A program made the translations under genes and the position numbers. From Janthinobacterium sp. FW305-129 (GTDB taxonomy: Bacteria; Pseudomonadota; Gammaproteobacteria; Burkholderiales; Burkholderiaceae_D): a stretch of DNA of 64,000 nucleotides. Position 1 is the first letter of the stretch. Each line of letters opens with the position of its first letter. Of the stretch, positions 8,709 to 17,247 are shown in pieces. The stretch is from NCBI RefSeq assembly GCF_020858115.1, contig NZ_JACYMM010000009.1, positions 81,758 to 145,757 on the forward strand, written 5' to 3'. The notes beneath the pieces were generated by a model, which saw only the letters and a list, made by a program, of their open reading frames with translations, was not told the DNA's origin and searched no databases.

Positions 8709-10327
8709 GGGGTATAGCCCGGAATGGCCGCCTCGTCGACGGCATCGATCTGGCTCGGATGCATGTGCTTTTCAGCGAAGGTCAAATAGACTTTGCTGCG
8801 GATGAAGACGTCGAACAGCTCCGGGTCGATATGCCCGTTCAGGCTAAAATTGCCGAGGATGCGCAGCGATTCGGACAGCGGCTTGCCCTTTTTGTAGGGC
8901 CGGTCGCGCGCCGTCAGCGCCTCGAAAATGTCGGCGATCGCCATCAGCCGCGCCGGCACCGACATCTGCTCTTTCGTCAGCCCGCGCGGATAGCCCTTGC
9001 CATCCATGCGCTCGTGGTGGCCGCCCGCGTATTCCGGCACCTTTTGCAGGTGCTTGGGCCACGGCAGCGCTTCGAGCATGCGGATCGACACGCTGATATG
9101 GTTGTTGACGATGGCCCGCTCGGCTGCCGTCAGGGTGCCGGCGCGGATGGTCAGGTTTTCCGTCTCGTCGGCGTCCAGAAAATCGCACAGTTGGCCGTCG
9201 GCCGCGCGCCAGCGGCGCCGAGCGATCTGCCGCACTCTTTCCTGGTCGGCCTGCGCCATGCTTTCGCCGCCTATGTTGACGCGCCGGATGAAGTCGCGCT
9301 CTTCGCGCAGCGCCGCCTGCTCCTGCGCCAGCGCGCCGGCGATGGCGTCCTTCTGCTGCGGCTGCGCCGCCTGCTGGCGCAGGGCCGCGATCTCGGCGTC
9401 GCGCAGCAGCACTTCGTAGCGCGTGTCGATCAGGGCGATACGGTCGAAAATCGTCTCCAGCTTGGTGGCCTTGTCGACCACGTGCACGGGCGTAGTGATC
9501 TTGCCGCAATCGTGCAGCAGGCCGGCCAGCCACAGTTGCTTGCGCTCGTTGTCGCTGAGCCGGAAATCGGCCAGCGGCCCCGTTTGCGTGGCGTGCGCGG
9601 CATCGGCCAGCAGCATCGTCAGCTCGGGCACGAACTGGCAGTGCCGCCCCGTGTACGGCGACTTTTCATCGATGCCGATATTGATCAGGGTAACGAGCGA
9701 TTCAAGCAGCTCTTCCAGCTGCGAAATGAGCAGCTGGTTCGTCAGCGCCACCCCAGCCTGCGCGGCCAGCGCCTCAATGAAGCGCTGGTCGGTGGAAGAA
9801 AAGGCGCGCACCTGCCCCGTTTCCCCATCCTTGGCATTGACCAGCTGTAGCACGCCGATCAAATCGCCCTCGTGGTCGCTCATGGGCACCGTCAGGATCG
9901 ACTGGGTATGGTAGCCATGGTGGCGGTCAAACTCGCGCATGCCGGAAAAATTGAAGCCCTCGTCGCGGTAGACATCGGCAATATTCACGCTGCGGCGCAG
10001 GTTCGCCGCATACGCCGCCACCGATGCCAGGTTGGGCTGGCCCGCGCCATCGAACAGAGGCACGCCCGGCACACCGATGTCGGCGCCCTGCGCGATGCCC
10101 AGGCTGTCGTTGACGCTGATGTCGAACGCCAGTTGGCGGCCCTCGGCGGCGGGCCGGTACAGGGTGGCGCCATCGGCGCCGCTCATGCTTTTTGCCAGCA
10201 GCACGATGCGCTGCAACAGCGCGCCGATATCGTGTCCCTCGCCGCCCAGGCCGTGGCCGAGCGCGACACTGAGTTCGGTCAATTGCTCCAGTCTGTGGGC
10301 GATTTTCTCAGGGTGCAACTGAGGCAT
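8705..10327 (-). CDS. GAF domain / HD-GYP domain cyclic-di-GMP phosphodiesterase
   Basis: From the ATG at 10327 the protein has 540 residues; a GTG at 10393 would add 22 hydrophobic residues, and neither start has a good Shine-Dalgarno. A GAF domain spans about 30-195. The HD-GYP domain keeps H-D-x-G-K (H272, D273), H-H-E-R-x-D-G-x-G-Y-P (about 437-447) and the later D-I-F-E-A-L-T motif, so it should be active against c-di-GMP. About 100 extra residues, rich in Q, A, E and R, are inserted between the HD and GYP parts (about 300-400) and look helical. The gene is first in an operon with the CHASE2 cyclase, which suggests linked c-di-GMP and cAMP signalling. Confidence 0.9.
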   Translation of the reverse strand: MPQLHPEKIAHRLEQLTELSVALGHGLGGEGHDIGALLQRIVLLAKSMSGADGATLYRPAAEGRQLAFDISVNDSLGIAQGADIGVPGVPLFDGAGQPNLASVAAYAANLRRSVNIADVYRDEGFNFSGMREFDRHHGYHTQSILTVPMSDHEGDLIGVLQLVNAKDGETGQVRAFSSTDQRFIEALAAQAGVALTNQLLISQLEELLESLVTLINIGIDEKSPYTGRHCQFVPELTMLLADAAHATQTGPLADFRLSDNERKQLWLAGLLHDCGKITTPVHVVDKATKLETIFDRIALIDTRYEVLLRDAEIAALRQQAAQPQQKDAIAGALAQEQAALREERDFIRRVNIGGESMAQADQERVRQIARRRWRAADGQLCDFLDADETENLTIRAGTLTAAERAIVNNHISVSIRMLEALPWPKHLQKVPEYAGGHHERMDGKGYPRGLTKEQMSVPARLMAIADIFEALTARDRPYKKGKPLSESLRILGNFSLNGHIDPELFDVFIRSKVYLTFAEKHMHPSQIDAVDEAAIPGYTP

Positions 10328-10515
10328 GTGAATGGCGATCAGGTAAGGGAAGAGGAAGCGGGCAAGCGCCAGTGTAACGGCCACCCCGCGCACTGTACAT
10401 TACTTAGTTACAACAAAATGAAATAACTTGCCATATTGCAACACGTATAAATGTTGCCGCCAATCTCATTAATTAGAATAGAATCAACAATAATTACACT
10501 GTAACAAGGTACTGA

Positions 10516-11412
10516 ATGAAATTCACGTTCAGGGGCGTGCGCGGCTCCATCCCCTCCCCGGGCCCGCGCACGGCCCGCTATGGCGGCAACACCACGTGCA
10601 TCGAAGTGCGCACCGACGACGACAGCCTGATCATTCTCGATGCGGGCAGCGGCATTTTCGCGCTGGCGCAGCAATTGCCGCCCGGCCAGCCCGTCGACGC
10701 GCATGTCTTCATCACGCACAGCCACTGGGACCACATCCACGGCCTGCCCATGTTCTCGCCCCTGTTCGTGGCCGGCAACCGCATGCGCCTGCATGGCGCC
10801 CTGGACGGCGTCAGCGGATGCGGCATCGAACACGTGATGGCGGTGCAGTTGCAAAACAGCTATTTCCCCGTAAGCGAAGCGGCCATGGCGGCCAGCATCG
10901 AATACCGCACGCTGGCGCCCGGCGACACCGTCGATGTGGGCGGCGCGCGCGTGCGCGGCGCGGAAATGAACCACCCGGTCGTCAACCTAGGCTACCGCAT
11001 CGACTGCGGCGGCGCCGCGCTGTTCTTCAGCGGCGACCATGAACCGTTCTACAACCTGCATCCGCCCGGCCACGCCGAGCATGCGGCCTGCGCGGCACGC
11101 AATGCGCAGCGCCAGGCCGGCATCGATGCGCTGGTCGCCGGCGTCGATGCGCTGATCATGGATTGCTCATACACGCGCGAGGAATACCCGGGCAAGCAGG
11201 GCTGGGGCCACGGCACCTTCGACGCCGCCTTCGACCTGGCCCTGCGCTGCGGCGCGCGGCGCCTGTACTGCACCCACCACGAGCCGACGCGCAGCGACGA
11301 GCAGCTCGAAGCCGTATTTGCCGACGTGATGGGCCGCTATGCGAGCCGCCTGGCCGGCTTGCAGGTGTTCCTCGCCAGCGAGGGGCTGACGGTGGAACTG
11401 GCCGGCGCATAA
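10516..11412 (+). CDS. MBL-fold metallo-hydrolase
   Basis: The 298-residue soluble protein contains the metallo-beta-lactamase zinc motif H-S-H-W-D-H (residues 68-73) and further conserved ligands (G-D-H-E near 178 and T-H-H-E-P near 252). The N-terminus F-R-G-V-R-G-S-I-P is typical of a phosphodiesterase-like MBL group related to cyclic-nucleotide and phosphoribosyl cyclic phosphodiesterases. AAGG lies six bases before the ATG. It is divergent from the cyclase/HD-GYP operon across an AT-rich 120-190 base gap, so a role in nucleotide second-messenger metabolism is possible but only inferred. No signal peptide is seen. Confidence 0.85.
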   Translation: MKFTFRGVRGSIPSPGPRTARYGGNTTCIEVRTDDDSLIILDAGSGIFALAQQLPPGQPVDAHVFITHSHWDHIHGLPMFSPLFVAGNRMRLHGALDGVSGCGIEHVMAVQLQNSYFPVSEAAMAASIEYRTLAPGDTVDVGGARVRGAEMNHPVVNLGYRIDCGGAALFFSGDHEPFYNLHPPGHAEHAACAARNAQRQAGIDALVAGVDALIMDCSYTREEYPGKQGWGHGTFDAAFDLALRCGARRLYCTHHEPTRSDEQLEAVFADVMGRYASRLAGLQVFLASEGLTVELAGA

Positions 11413-11440
11413 AAAAAGGGAGCCGCAAGGCTCCCTTTTT
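11411..11440. terminator. Bidirectional rho-independent terminator
   Basis: GGGAGCC (11418-11424), a GCAA tetraloop and GGCTCCC (11429-11435) are flanked by A7 on the left and T5 on the right. It separates the convergent MBL gene and phosphate transporter gene and can serve both. Confidence 0.9.
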
Positions 11441-11458
11441 ACTGGCGTTGGCTATCCA

Positions 11459-12469
11459 TCACATGATGTGGTGGCCAATCCACCAGGCGACTGCGGCAAC
11501 AAACGCGGAAGCGGGAATCGTGAAGATCCAGGCCCAGACGATATTGCCTGCCACGCCCCAGCGCACGGCCGACATTTTTTGCGACGAGCCGACACCGACG
11601 ATGGCGCCCGTGATCGTATGCGTGGTCGACACGGGAATGCCCAGCGCCGTCGAGACGAACAGGGTGATGGCGCCGCCCGTTTCGGCGCAGAAGCCGCCCA
11701 CCGGTTTGAGCTTGGTGATCTTCTGGCCCATGGTCTTGACGATGCGCCAGCCGCCGAACAGCGTGCCGAAGCTGATGGCCGTATAGCACGAGATGATGAC
11801 CCACATCGGCGGCATGGCATCGGCCGCGCTGGAGTAGCCGGCGGCGATCAGCAGCATCCAGATGATGCCGATGGTTTTTTGCGCGTCGTTGCCGCCGTGG
11901 CCCAGGCTGTAGGCCGCGGCCGATGCCAGTTGCAAGCGGCGGAACCACTTGTCGACCTTGCGCGGCGTCGAGCGCACGAATATCCACGACACCAGCAGCA
12001 TCATGATGGAACCGAACACGAAGCCCAGCACGGGTGCGATGACGATGAAGGCCACGGTTTTCCACAGGCCGGCCGCAACCAGCGCGCCCGTGCCGGACTT
12101 GGCGACGGCTGCGCCCACCAGGCCGCCGATCAGCGCGTGCGAGGACGACGAGGGGATGCCGTAGTACCAGGTAAACAGATTCCAGAAGATGGCGCCCATC
12201 AGCGCGCCGAAGATCACGTACTGGTCGATCACGGCCGGGTCGATGGTGCCTTTTCCCACCGTGGCGGCCACGGTCAGCTGGTGGAACACGAAGATGGCGA
12301 CGAAGTTGAACGTGGCGGCCATGGCAACCGCGGTCTGCGGTTTCAATACGCCCGTCGAGACCACCGTGGCAATCGCGTTGGCGGCATCGTGGAAGCCGTT
12401 CATGAAGTCAAACAGCAGCGCGAGGACGATCAACAGGCCTAGCACGTAGATGCTGATTTGTATGGTCAT
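11459..12469 (-). CDS. Low-affinity inorganic phosphate transporter, Pit family
   Basis: The 336-residue integral membrane protein has about ten hydrophobic segments and the two duplicated Pit signatures: G-F-H-D-A-A-N-A-I-A near residue 25 and G-H-G-G-N-D-A-Q-K near 190. It belongs to the short bacterial Pit class rather than the ~500-residue E. coli PitA type. It is predicted to import phosphate (or metal-phosphate) with protons across the inner membrane. The DUF47 gene lies 42 bases upstream on the same strand, the standard Pit-accessory pairing. Confidence 0.93.
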   Translation of the reverse strand: MTIQISIYVLGLLIVLALLFDFMNGFHDAANAIATVVSTGVLKPQTAVAMAATFNFVAIFVFHQLTVAATVGKGTIDPAVIDQYVIFGALMGAIFWNLFTWYYGIPSSSSHALIGGLVGAAVAKSGTGALVAAGLWKTVAFIVIAPVLGFVFGSIMMLLVSWIFVRSTPRKVDKWFRRLQLASAAAYSLGHGGNDAQKTIGIIWMLLIAAGYSSAADAMPPMWVIISCYTAISFGTLFGGWRIVKTMGQKITKLKPVGGFCAETGGAITLFVSTALGIPVSTTHTITGAIVGVGSSQKMSAVRWGVAGNIVWAWIFTIPASAFVAAVAWWIGHHIM

Positions 12470-12511
12470 TATAGTTTCTTTTCTGATTCTGGTTCAGGAC
12501 AGGCCCAACGC

Positions 12512-13138
12512 TTACGCGTTTTCGACGATGATGCCTTCGATAATATTGGACACGTCTTCGCAACGGTCGGTCACGGTTTCCAGAATTTCGTAGATCGCTT
12601 TCAGCTTGATCAGGTTGCGCACGTCCGGCTCGTCGCGGAACAGCTTGGACATGGCGGCGCGCATCACGTGGTCGGCATCCGATTCCAGGCGGTCGATCTC
12701 TTCGCAGATGGCGACGATCTTGCGCGAGTTGTCCATGTTGTGCAGCATGGCGACGGCGTCGCGCACTTTTTCGGTACAGGCCAACACCAGTTCGGCCAGG
12801 CGCTTGGCTTCCGGCGTGACGGCCTTCAGGTCGTACAGCGAGACGGTTTGCGCCGCATCTTCCAGCAGGTCGAGGATGTCGTCCTGGCGCGTGATCAGCT
12901 GATGGATGTCATCGCGGTCGATCGGCGTGATGAAGGTCTTGTGCAGCATTTCCACGGTGGCGTAGGTGACTTTGTCCGCCTGTTTCTCGATGCTTTCGAT
13001 CGCATGCACGCGGTTTTCCAGGTCGTCGAAATTGGTCATCAGGCCGAGCATCTCTTTGGCGCCCTTGACGCACAATTCCGCGTGCTGGTTAAACAATTCA
13101 AAAAACTTGCCCTCAGTGGGCATCAAGCGTCCAAACAT
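12512..13138 (-). CDS. DUF47 / PhoU-like Pit accessory protein
   Basis: The 208-residue all-helical cytosolic protein begins M-F-G-R-L-M-P. The start at 13138 has GGAG six bases upstream; the open frame extends further but that part is not family-like. The sequence matches the DUF47 (TIGR00153-type) PhoU-like family, whose E/D-x-x-D helices bind metal clusters. Members are nearly always encoded beside a Pit transporter and modulate its phosphate uptake. Short spacing to the Pit gene supports one operon. Confidence 0.9.
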   Translation of the reverse strand: MFGRLMPTEGKFFELFNQHAELCVKGAKEMLGLMTNFDDLENRVHAIESIEKQADKVTYATVEMLHKTFITPIDRDDIHQLITRQDDILDLLEDAAQTVSLYDLKAVTPEAKRLAELVLACTEKVRDAVAMLHNMDNSRKIVAICEEIDRLESDADHVMRAAMSKLFRDEPDVRNLIKLKAIYEILETVTDRCEDVSNIIEGIIVENA

Positions 13139-13182
13139 GTCATTCTCCGTTAAGCATTGAGTCGTGTTATTTACTACAGAAA

Positions 13183-13204
13183 GCCGCCCCGTTGTCGGGG
13201 GCGG
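13183..13204 (-). terminator. Probable terminator after dnaB
   Basis: GCCGCCCC (13183-13190) pairs with GGGGCGGC (13197-13204) across a short loop. On the minus strand it is followed by TTTCTGT, an imperfect U-run, 28 bases after the dnaB stop. Confidence 0.6.
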
Positions 13205-13232
13205 CCGATGGAATTGCCAGTGCTGCTGAGTC

Positions 13233-14618
13233 TTAGTCGCCTTGGTAAAGCGCCAGGCCACCACTGTAATTGCCAAATTTGGTGTACTGCCCCATGAAGG
13301 TGAGGCGGATGCTGCCGATTGGACCGTTACGCTGTTTACCGATGATGATTTCGGCCGTCCCCTTGTCCGGCGAGTCGGGGTTATACACCTCGTCGCGGTA
13401 AATGAACAGGATCACGTCGGCATCCTGCTCGATAGCGCCCGATTCGCGCAAGTCGGACATGACGGGACGTTTGTTCGGGCGTTGTTCCAGCGAGCGGTTC
13501 AGCTGGGACAGCGCGATCACGGGGCAACCGAGTTCCTTCGCCAGGCCTTTCAAGCCCCGCGAAATCTCGGAAATCTCCGTGGCGCGGTTGTCGCCCGGGG
13601 TATTGGCCGACATCAGTTGCAAGTAATCGACGATGATCAGGCCCAGCTTGCCGCACTGGCGCGACAAACGGCGCGAACGGGCGCGCAATTCGATGGAATT
13701 GAGCGCTGGCGTTTCATCGATGTACAACTGCGCGTCGTTCATCTTCTGGATCGCATTCGTCAGGCGCGGCCAGTCTTCGTCGTTCAGGCGGCCCGTGCGC
13801 AGGCGGTGCTGGTCGAGCTGTCCGACGGAGCCGAGCATACGCATGGCCAGCTGGGCGCCGCCCATCTCCATCGAGAACACGGCCACGGGCAAGCCGCTGT
13901 CGATGGCCACGTTTTCGCCGATGTTGACGGAAAACGCCGTCTTGCCCATCGACGGACGGCCCGCCACGATGACCAGGTCGCCCGGCTGCAGACCGGAGGT
14001 CATGCGATCGAGGTCGATGAAACCGGTGGGCACGCCCGTGATTTCACTCTGGTTGTCGCGGCTGTACAGCTCGTCGATGCGCTCGACCACCTGCGTCAGC
14101 AGGGGCTGGATGGCGGTCCAGCCCTGAGCGCCGCGCGCGCCTTCTTCGGCGATGGCGAAAATCTTCGATTCGGCCTCGTCAAGCATCTGCTTGACTTCCT
14201 TGCCTTGCGGGCTGAAGGCCGTGCCGGAGATATCGTCGGCGACGGTGATGAGTTTACGCAGCACACCGCGGTCGCGCACGATCTCGGCATAGCGCCGGAT
14301 GTTCGCGGCCGATGGCGTGTTTTGCGCCATGGCGTTCAGGTAAGCGAGTCCGCCCACATCATCGGCCTTGCCGAGCTGGGTCAGGGTTTCAAAAACAGTA
14401 ATGACATCGGCTGGCTTGGAAGCGTTAACCATCTTGACGATTTGCTCGAAGATGATGCGATGGTCATAGCGATAGAAATCCTCCGCATGCATGAAGTCGG
14501 CGATGCGGTCATATGCAGCATTGTCGCGCAGCAGACCACCGATGACGGATTGTTCTGCTTCGATCGAATGCGGCGGAATACGGAGGGAATCCAGTTGCGG
14601 ATCAGAGGGGGCGTTCAT
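13233..14618 (-). CDS. dnaB: Replicative DNA helicase DnaB
   Basis: The protein from the ATG at 14618 is 461 residues, the usual DnaB length; the open frame upstream to 14717 is not conserved and lacks a start signal. It has the N-terminal primase-interacting helical domain and a RecA-like C-terminal ATPase with Walker A G-R-P-S-M-G-K-T, Walker B I-I-V-D-Y-L-Q-L and the downstream S-Q-L-N-R-S and arginine-finger region. It unwinds DNA as a hexamer at the replication fork. It follows rplI across a strong terminator. Confidence 0.97.
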   Translation of the reverse strand: MNAPSDPQLDSLRIPPHSIEAEQSVIGGLLRDNAAYDRIADFMHAEDFYRYDHRIIFEQIVKMVNASKPADVITVFETLTQLGKADDVGGLAYLNAMAQNTPSAANIRRYAEIVRDRGVLRKLITVADDISGTAFSPQGKEVKQMLDEAESKIFAIAEEGARGAQGWTAIQPLLTQVVERIDELYSRDNQSEITGVPTGFIDLDRMTSGLQPGDLVIVAGRPSMGKTAFSVNIGENVAIDSGLPVAVFSMEMGGAQLAMRMLGSVGQLDQHRLRTGRLNDEDWPRLTNAIQKMNDAQLYIDETPALNSIELRARSRRLSRQCGKLGLIIVDYLQLMSANTPGDNRATEISEISRGLKGLAKELGCPVIALSQLNRSLEQRPNKRPVMSDLRESGAIEQDADVILFIYRDEVYNPDSPDKGTAEIIIGKQRNGPIGSIRLTFMGQYTKFGNYSGGLALYQGD

Positions 14619-14688
14619 GGCGCGAATTATACCCGCTTCGGCGTGCTGGCAAAAATAAAGGGCTGAAAATGAGCGAAAAAAAGGCCAC

Positions 14689-14714
14689 AAAAAAGCCGGG
14701 CGAACCCGGCTTTT
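14689..14714 (-). terminator. Terminator of the rpsF-priB-rpsR-rplI operon
   Basis: GCCGGG (14695-14700), a CGAA loop and CCCGGC (14705-14710) are flanked by T4 on the right and A6 on the left. Read on the minus strand this is a G+C stem followed by six U residues, 40 bases after the rplI stop. Confidence 0.9.
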
Positions 14715-14753
14715 CATAGTGCGGCAGCGCTTGCGGGCCAGGCCCGCAGACGA

Positions 14754-15209
14754 TTACGCGTTCGCGTCTGGAACGACAGCGATTACCACTTCCACGACCA
14801 CGTCGGTGTGCAGAGCAACCGAAACGTTGTGCTCGCCAACGATCTTCAGCGGGCCGGTAGGCATGCGGATTTGTGCTTTTTCAACAGCAAAACCTTGCTT
14901 GGTCAGCGCTTCAGCGATGTCGAAGTTGGTGACGGAACCGAACAGACGGCCATCGACGCCAGCTTTTTGAGCAACTTGAACGGTCAGGCCGCTCAGTTTT
15001 TCGCCCTGGGCTTGCGATGCAGCCAGTTTGGCGGCAGCAGCTTTTTCCAGTTCGGCGCGCTTGACTTCGAATTCAGCCACAGCGGTTGCCGTAGCACGAC
15101 GTGCCAGGCGTTGTGGAATCAGGAAGTTACGTGCGTAACCGTCCTTGACTTTGACGACTTCGCCGAGGTTACCGACGTTTACAACTTTTTCTAACAGAAT
15201 GATTTGCAT
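14754..15209 (-). CDS. rplI: 50S ribosomal protein L9
   Basis: The 151-residue product starts M-Q-I-I-L-L-E-K-V and contains the L9 signature G[16 protein letters not shown] in the N-terminal domain, the long connecting helix and the C-terminal RNA-binding domain. GGAG precedes the ATG by about seven bases. It is last in the rpsF-priB-rpsR-rplI operon, 27 bases after rpsR. Confidence 0.98.
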   Translation of the reverse strand: MQIILLEKVVNVGNLGEVVKVKDGYARNFLIPQRLARRATATAVAEFEVKRAELEKAAAAKLAASQAQGEKLSGLTVQVAQKAGVDGRLFGSVTNFDIAEALTKQGFAVEKAQIRMPTGPLKIVGEHNVSVALHTDVVVEVVIAVVPDANA

Positions 15210-15236
15210 AGTTCTTCTCCAGGAATATCTGACCGA

Positions 15237-15527
15237 TTAAGCGTGGTGCAGATCGGTGTATGGCAGCAGCGCGAGGAAGCGAGCGCGCTTGATTGCGGTG
15301 TCGACTTGGCGCTGGTAGTGCGCTTTGGTACCGGTCAGGCGTGCTGGCATGATCTTGCCGTTTTCCTGGACGAAGTCTTTCAGCGTATCGACGTCTTTGT
15401 AGTCGACTTGCTCAACGTGAGCTGCCGTGAAGCGGCAGAACTTCTTACGTTTGAACAAAGGGTTTTGCTGTTTGCGTTTTTCTTTAAGCTTGAGCTTATT
15501 TTTGTCGAACTTTTTACCGAATGCCAT
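15237..15527 (-). CDS. rpsR: 30S ribosomal protein S18
   Basis: The 96-residue basic protein has the S18 core F-C-R-F-T-A followed by the Y-K-D-V segment and a C-terminal [10 protein letters not shown] motif. The N-terminus is a lysine-rich extension (about 25 residues) common in Burkholderiales. It binds S6 on the 30S platform, and the S6 gene is in the same operon. An AGGAG-like site lies just upstream. Confidence 0.98.
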   Translation of the reverse strand: MAFGKKFDKNKLKLKEKRKQQNPLFKRKKFCRFTAAHVEQVDYKDVDTLKDFVQENGKIMPARLTGTKAHYQRQVDTAIKRARFLALLPYTDLHHA

Positions 15528-15552
15528 GTCAGGCTCCTGTATCTAAAATGCG

Positions 15553-15852
15553 CTAGTCAGAATTGACTGCACTAAAATCAATGATGTGAAACACCAAACT
15601 CTTGCTGTTGCGGCTTTTTCTGGCCAGGAAACCCGTGAACTGATACACCCCGCCCAAGCTTGCCTGACTGAACCGGCCTGAGATTTCGCCAGCGGCTAGC
15701 GCGGCAACATCAAACTCGGTCAAACGGGCAATCCCTGCTTCCATCTGCTGCGAACTGTGTTGCAATACTGCATTCACAATCGGCAGCCCTGCCGGGGTAT
15801 AGCGCAATATTTCGCGCTCGGCAATGATGGCGGTTACTTGTAGCTGGTTCAG
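15553..15852 (-). CDS. priB: Primosomal replication protein N (PriB), probable CTG start
   Basis: PriB is a single-strand-DNA-binding OB-fold protein that links PriA and DnaT during replication restart. The conserved core (R-Y-T-P-A-G-L-P-I, then the V-Y-Q-F-T-G-F and S-L-V-F-H-I segments) is clear. PriB homologues start M-N-Q-L-x-V, and here N-Q-L-Q-V-T-A-I-I-A-E-R-E-I is encoded in frame, preceded directly by CTG (15850-15852). AGGA lies seven bases upstream of that CTG. No ATG, GTG or TTG lies in frame between the rpsF stop region and this point. A TTG at 15807 would delete the first strand of the fold. From CTG the protein is 99 residues, matching the family. Confidence 0.88.
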   Translation of the reverse strand: MNQLQVTAIIAEREILRYTPAGLPIVNAVLQHSSQQMEAGIARLTEFDVAALAAGEISGRFSQASLGGVYQFTGFLARKSRNSKSLVFHIIDFSAVNSD

Positions 15853-15872
15853 CGCACGATCCTGGTCAAGAA

Positions 15873-16259
15873 TTAAGCGGCTGCGGCTGGAGCGGCTGCT
15901 GGTGCTTCGGTGCGGTGGCTTTTGGCCGCGTCTTCGCGTTGTACCGATTTCATCATCGGCGAAGGAGCTGTTTCAGCTTTCTTCATTTTAACGGTCAGGT
16001 GACGCAACACGGCATCATTGAATTTGAATGCTGTTTCCAACTCGACCAGGGTCTCGTTGTCGCACTCGATGTTCAGGCAGATGTAGTGTGCTTTAGGCAG
16101 CTTTTGGATCGAGTAAGCCATTTGACGGCGGCCCCAATCTTCCACGCGGTGAACCGAACCGCCGCGGGTGGTTACGCTGGCTTTGTAGCGTTCGATCATC
16201 GCGGGCACTTGCTCGCTTTGGTCCGGATGGACGATAAAGACTATTTCATAATGACGCAT
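15873..16259 (-). CDS. rpsF: 30S ribosomal protein S6
   Basis: The 128-residue protein starts [14 protein letters not shown] and follows S6 throughout (R[11 protein letters not shown] and F-N-D-A-V-L-R-H). The C-terminus is an Ala/Pro-rich tail instead of the glutamates seen in E. coli. It is first in the operon with priB, 20 bases ahead of its CTG start. Its promoter must lie in the 260-base gap shared with lexA; I could not pick a convincing one. Confidence 0.98.
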   Translation of the reverse strand: MRHYEIVFIVHPDQSEQVPAMIERYKASVTTRGGSVHRVEDWGRRQMAYSIQKLPKAHYICLNIECDNETLVELETAFKFNDAVLRHLTVKMKKAETAPSPMMKSVQREDAAKSHRTEAPAAAPAAAA

Positions 16260-16477
16260 GCAAACTCCTTCAGGTCGGATTGATAATCGCCCACCCCGGC
16301 GTCAAGACGGGTGTGGGAAGGTCAGCCGAAGATTATAACCGCCTTTTGCAAACGTTTCAATCATTCCTTGCGCCAGCGCCGGAAAAGCCCGCGCGCCGCC
16401 GCGCTTTCCACGCCTGGACAAGTATTTCTTGCGAAATTCGCCGAAAACACGGAAATCCCCTTGCATAGTGGGCGATA

Positions 16478-16510
16478 CTGTACAAAAATACAGACTGTTC
16501 ATATAGACAG
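16478..16510. promoter_or_regulatory. Two adjacent perfect LexA (SOS) boxes
   Basis: CTGT-N8-ACAG occurs twice, at 16478-16493 and 16495-16510, separated by one base. Both match the proteobacterial LexA operator exactly. They end nine bases before the lexA ATG, so LexA autoregulates its own promoter here. The divergent rpsF gene starts about 220 bases away and is less likely to be controlled. Confidence 0.95.
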
Positions 16511-16519
16511 CATTTTAGT

Positions 16520-17182
16520 ATGCACCCACCGCTCATGATCAAGCTGACAGCACGACAAGAACAAATTCTGAACCTGATCAAGGACGCGATTGAAAACACG
16601 GGTTTTCCGCCCACCCGTGCCGAAATCGCCAATGAACTGGGTTTCAAATCGGCCAACGCGGCCGAAGAGCATTTGCAGGCCCTGGCCCGCAAGGGCGCCA
16701 TCGAGATTTCTCCCGGCACCTCGCGCGGCATCCGCCTGATCGGTGCGGCGGCAAGTGCGGCAGCCGAAGCCCTTGCATCGAAAGTGCCGCCAGCCCTGCT
16801 GATGTCGCTGCCCCTGATCGGCCGCGTGGCGGCCGGTTCGCCGATCCTGGCGCAGGAAAACCTCGAAGCGAGCTACAACGTCGATCCTGCCCTGTTCTCG
16901 GCCAAGCCCGACTTCCTGCTGAAGGTACGCGGCTGGTCCATGCGCGACGCCGGCATCATGGATGGCGATTTATTGGCCGTCAAAAAGGTCGACAGCGCCA
17001 AGAACGGCCAGATCGTCGTCGCACGCATCGGCGACGAAGTCACCGTCAAGCGCTACAAGAAGACGGGTTCCGTGATCGAACTGTTCCCGGAAAACCCCGA
17101 CTTCAAGGTCATCACCGTGTCGCCGGAAGACGAGTTTGCCCTGGAAGGGCTGGCCGTCGGACTCATGCGCAGCTGGCATTAA
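16520..17182 (+). CDS. lexA: LexA repressor (SOS regulator, self-cleaving)
   Basis: The 220-residue protein has an N-terminal winged helix (recognition region [10 protein letters not shown]) and a C-terminal S24 protease domain. Cleavage site Ala105-Gly106, catalytic Ser140 and Lys177 are all present. An alternative ATG at 16535 gives the more usual M-I-K-L-T-A-R-Q start and 215 residues; neither has a clear Shine-Dalgarno. It represses SOS genes until RecA filaments trigger its self-cleavage. Two tandem operators lie just upstream. Confidence 0.97.
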   Translation: MHPPLMIKLTARQEQILNLIKDAIENTGFPPTRAEIANELGFKSANAAEEHLQALARKGAIEISPGTSRGIRLIGAAASAAAEALASKVPPALLMSLPLIGRVAAGSPILAQENLEASYNVDPALFSAKPDFLLKVRGWSMRDAGIMDGDLLAVKKVDSAKNGQIVVARIGDEVTVKRYKKTGSVIELFPENPDFKVITVSPEDEFALEGLAVGLMRSWH

Positions 17183-17193
17183 ACGACTGCACG

Positions 17194-17232
17194 AAAAAAG
17201 GGCCGCAACAGCATGACTGTTGCGGCCCTTTT
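17194..17232. terminator. Bidirectional terminator between lexA and the PLP-enzyme gene
   Basis: A 12-base perfect stem, GGGCCGCAACAG (17200-17211) with CTGTTGCGGCCC (17217-17228), is flanked by A-rich and T-rich runs. The two genes converge on it. Confidence 0.9.
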
Positions 17233-17247
17233 CATTTATCCGGCTAC

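Noticed and set aside
6462-8717. 751-codon plus-strand frame opposite the cyclase
   Set aside because: Antisense shadow with low-complexity Arg/Gln/His-rich product; the minus-strand product has full cyclase motifs.
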